Shown in pieces: positions 22,516-23,869 of a stretch of 23,869 bases of DNA. The DNA comes from Flavobacteriaceae bacterium UBA6268. Its GTDB lineage: Bacteria > Bacteroidota > Bacteroidia > Flavobacteriales > Flavobacteriaceae. The notes under the pieces were generated by a model. The model saw nothing but the letters and a program-made list of their open reading frames with translations. It ran no database searches and was not told where the DNA came from. Location: positions 1 to 23,869 of the forward strand of contig DJVA01000086.1 of the NCBI GenBank assembly GCA_002440705.1, written 5' to 3'. A program made the translations under genes and the position numbers. Position 1 is the first letter of the stretch. Each line of letters opens with the position of its first letter.

Positions 22516-22547
22516 TTGCAATTCAGAAATTTTTGTTGTTATATTTA
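22516..22547 (+). promoter_or_regulatory. Candidate promoter of the ECF sigma gene
   Basis: TTG at 22516-22518, 21 bases, then TATATTTA at 22540-22547, one mismatch from TAnnTTTG. It would give a leader of nearly 100 bases before ATG 22650. That leader contains AACAAC and GTTGTT able to form a small stem. Confidence 0.35.
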
Positions 22548-22649
22548 CGCTCATCAACACACAAAACGTTGCCTATAGCATACCACTACTTTTAAATAAA
22601 CAAGATCACTGAACAACCAAAAACCAAAAGTTGTTTATTTATTAAAAGT

Positions 22650-23240
22650 ATGGATATGAATCAAAGCACAAGCTGTGATGCGCTTCTGGTAAGCGATTAC
22701 ATGAATGGTAACGAGACTGCACTGTGTGAACTCATCACAAGACATAAAGACAAGGTGTACCGTTTCATCTATTCCAAGGTGTACGATCGCGATGTGGCGG
22801 AGGACATTTTTCAGGATACGTTCATCAAAGTGATCAAAACCCTCAAGCGGGGCGCCTACAACGAAGAAGGAAAATTTTTACCTTGGGTGATGCGCATTGC
22901 CCATAATTTAGTCATCGATCATTTCCGCAGGAACAATCGCATGCCCAAATTCGAAAATAAAGACGATTTCAATATTTTTTCGGTGCTGAGCGACGGCTCC
23001 CTCAATGCGGAAAAAGCGATCATCAAGGACCAAGTGGAAACCGATGTGCGACGCCTTATCGAGGAGCTTCCCGAAGACCAGAAAGAGGTGCTCATCATGC
23101 GTATTTACAAGGAAATGAGCTTTAAGGAAATCAGCGAGCAAACCGGGGTAAGTATCAACACGGCACTGGGCCGGATGCGTTATGCGCTCATCAATTTGAG
23201 GAAAGTTATTGACAAACACAATATTATATTGACCAATTGA
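22650..23240 (+). CDS. ECF-type RNA polymerase sigma factor, 196 aa
   Basis: A group 4 sigma-70 factor that directs RNA polymerase to a specific promoter set. Region 2 covers about 25-95 (KDKVYRFIYSKVYDRDVAEDIFQDTFIKVIKTL, then GKFLPWVMRIAHNLVIDHFRR). Region 4 covers about 130-187 (LPEDQKEVLIMRIYKEMSFKEISEQTGVSINTALGRMRYA) with the helix-turn-helix. The core between them is characteristic of a widespread Bacteroidota ECF group. No classical anti-sigma gene follows; instead a 50-residue small gene starts 58 bases downstream, probably on the same transcript. ATG 22650 is used; ATG 22656 is an equally possible start. The target regulon is not known. Confidence 0.92.
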   Translation: MDMNQSTSCDALLVSDYMNGNETALCELITRHKDKVYRFIYSKVYDRDVAEDIFQDTFIKVIKTLKRGAYNEEGKFLPWVMRIAHNLVIDHFRRNNRMPKFENKDDFNIFSVLSDGSLNAEKAIIKDQVETDVRRLIEELPEDQKEVLIMRIYKEMSFKEISEQTGVSINTALGRMRYALINLRKVIDKHNIILTN

Positions 23241-23260
23241 ACAATAAAGTACAAAAGCCT

Positions 23261-23295
23261 GCGTTGTAGTATCACAATTAACCTCAAAACAACGC
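23261..23295 (+). promoter_or_regulatory. Stem-loop just upstream of the 50-residue gene
   Basis: GCGTTGT (23261-23267) and ACAACGC (23289-23295) can pair perfectly over 7 bp around a 21-base loop. The stem ends three bases before ATG 23299, so it could affect translation of the small gene or mark an mRNA processing point. It is not followed by a T run and is not a terminator. Confidence 0.45.
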
Positions 23296-23298
23296 TCT

Positions 23299-23451
23299 AT
23301 GGCAAACTTGTACTCTGAACCCTCACGTGCGGAACGCGTGAGTAAAAACCTAGTTCCGAAAGAGGAGACCATTAAGTTTCTTCTGGATTACTCGAAGGCT
23401 TTAAGTGTTATAGATTACCATAATTTGAAGTTTGAAGCACTTCTAAACTAA
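23299..23451 (+). CDS. Small protein of unknown function, 50 aa, downstream of ECF sigma gene
   Basis: The frame reads MANLYSEPSRAERVSK, then NLVPKEETIKFLLDYSKALSV, then IDYHNLKFEALLN. It has no signal peptide, membrane span or cysteine. The central part looks helical, and the pattern P-K-E-E-T-I-x-F-L-L-x-Y-S-K-A-L looks like a small protein I associate with Flavobacteriaceae, though I cannot confirm that here. It lies 58 bases after the sigma gene and just before an intrinsic terminator, so it is probably the last gene of that transcript. A role as a partner or modulator of the sigma factor is inferred from position only. Confidence 0.75.
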   Translation: MANLYSEPSRAERVSKNLVPKEETIKFLLDYSKALSVIDYHNLKFEALLN

Positions 23452-23461
23452 ACTTTGGAAG

Positions 23462-23497
23462 AACCCCGGATCCCGATTGTTTCCGGGGTTTTTTTTA
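23462..23497 (+). terminator. Intrinsic terminator of the sigma factor / small protein unit
   Basis: AACCCCGGA and TCCGGGGTT form a perfect 9-bp stem around an 11-base loop, followed by a run of eight T. It ends the unit ten bases after the small gene stop. Confidence 0.9.
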
Positions 23498-23525
23498 TCT
23501 TTTTTGCACCTTTACTCCCCTTATC

Positions 23526-23869
23526 ATGAAAACCTTTTTCAGGGTCTTGCTTTTATTCTTTGTGCTGACTTCCGGTGCTTTTTCCTCCTGTAAGCACGTT
23601 GGGGAGGGCGACTCCATGGGCGATGATGCCGAGTTCTACGGCCACGAAAATGGGGAAGGTGATGACCACCCCAGCGAAGCCCCACAAAAGGAAAGTTATG
23701 CATTAGGGACCGTGGTCTTTAAAGCGGAAGGTACCACCTATACGATTCACGAATTTGCCTTGGATTCTACCACCGTGCTTGCCTGGAACACCCCCAAAGT
23801 GGATAACCCCGGAGTGGTAGCCGTGTTGCAATCGGCGGATCTTGGCAATCGCATCACCATCCGACTCAA
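23526..23869 (+). CDS. Predicted lipoprotein, 5' part only (cut by window end)
   Basis: About 114 residues are visible. The N-terminus is a lipoprotein signal: MKTFFRVLLLFFVLTSGAFSSC with a lipobox-like FSSC and C22 as lipid site. An acidic, His- and Gly-rich linker follows (about residues 24-52), then a strand-like region ESYALGTVVFKAEGTTYTIHEFALDSTTVLAW. I do not recognise a family. The start ATG lies 35 bases after the terminator of the sigma unit. TATCTTTTTTG at 23496-23506 could be a promoter box but is a poor match. Confidence 0.75.
   Translation, partial: MKTFFRVLLLFFVLTSGAFSSCKHVGEGDSMGDDAEFYGHENGEGDDHPSEAPQKESYALGTVVFKAEGTTYTIHEFALDSTTVLAWNTPKVDNPGVVAVLQSADLGNRITIRL

Larger units (their letters stand above)
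21357..22649. other. Repeat-rich intergenic region without a convincing gene
   Basis: About 1.3 kb between uvrA and the ECF sigma gene. Short open frames here have no start context, no recognisable domain, and run through repeats whose period is not a multiple of three. The region holds two 11-bp-phased tandem arrays, two copies of a dispersed repeat, several inverted repeats, and the sigma gene promoter at its right end. No tRNA, IS or CRISPR structure is visible. Confidence 0.75.

Overview
The window looks like a chromosomal segment of a marine-type member of the Flavobacteriaceae (Bacteroidota). Supporting signs are Bacteroidota-style promoters (TAnnTTTG, once with TTG 19 bases upstream), almost no Shine-Dalgarno sequences before start codons, families typical of the phylum (DUF4834, YfhO-type membrane protein, two-domain DUF1508 protein, the ECF sigma factor with the GKFLPWVMRIAHN core), and the adjacent gene pair for capnine-type sulfonolipid synthesis. 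I cannot name the genus.

Layout. 1-851 (-): 5' part of prfB, including its programmed +1 frameshift site. 955-5059 (+): a secreted metzincin-like zinc protease, a secreted unknown protein and threonine aldolase, closed by a hairpin terminator. 5104-5849 (-): a DUF1508 protein and the nucleoid-associated protein YbaB. 5918-8053 (+): an oligopeptidase B-like lipoprotein. 8129-10555 (+): a cysteate synthase-like enzyme (CapA) and a cysteate fatty-acyltransferase-like enzyme (CapB), each with its own promoter and terminator. Together they would make the sulfonolipid backbone from O-phosphoserine, sulfite and a fatty acyl thioester. 10616-12769 (-): a GNAT-superfamily acyltransferase behind a predicted outer-membrane protein, convergent with capB. 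12879-16940 (+): DUF4834 protein, YfhO-type membrane protein and a glycosyltransferase. 17002-18201 (-): a secreted Tyr-rich protein with a repetitive basic tail. 18543-21320 (-): uvrA. 21357-22649: about 1.3 kb without a convincing gene, filled with tandem, inverted and dispersed repeats. 22650-23451 (+): an ECF sigma factor and a 50-residue conserved-looking small protein. 23526-end: start of a lipoprotein gene.

The least expected signal is in the 340 bases between uvrA and the Tyr-rich protein gene. Two sigma-54-like promoters (TTGGCACG-N4-TTG) face the same way. The first would drive a roughly 115-base non-coding RNA with two small hairpins and a strong intrinsic terminator. The second would drive the Tyr-rich protein gene. 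Both predicted transcripts carry the same 17-base motif just before their terminators. This looks like a small sigma-54-controlled module of a structured RNA plus a surface protein. It is inferred from sequence only.
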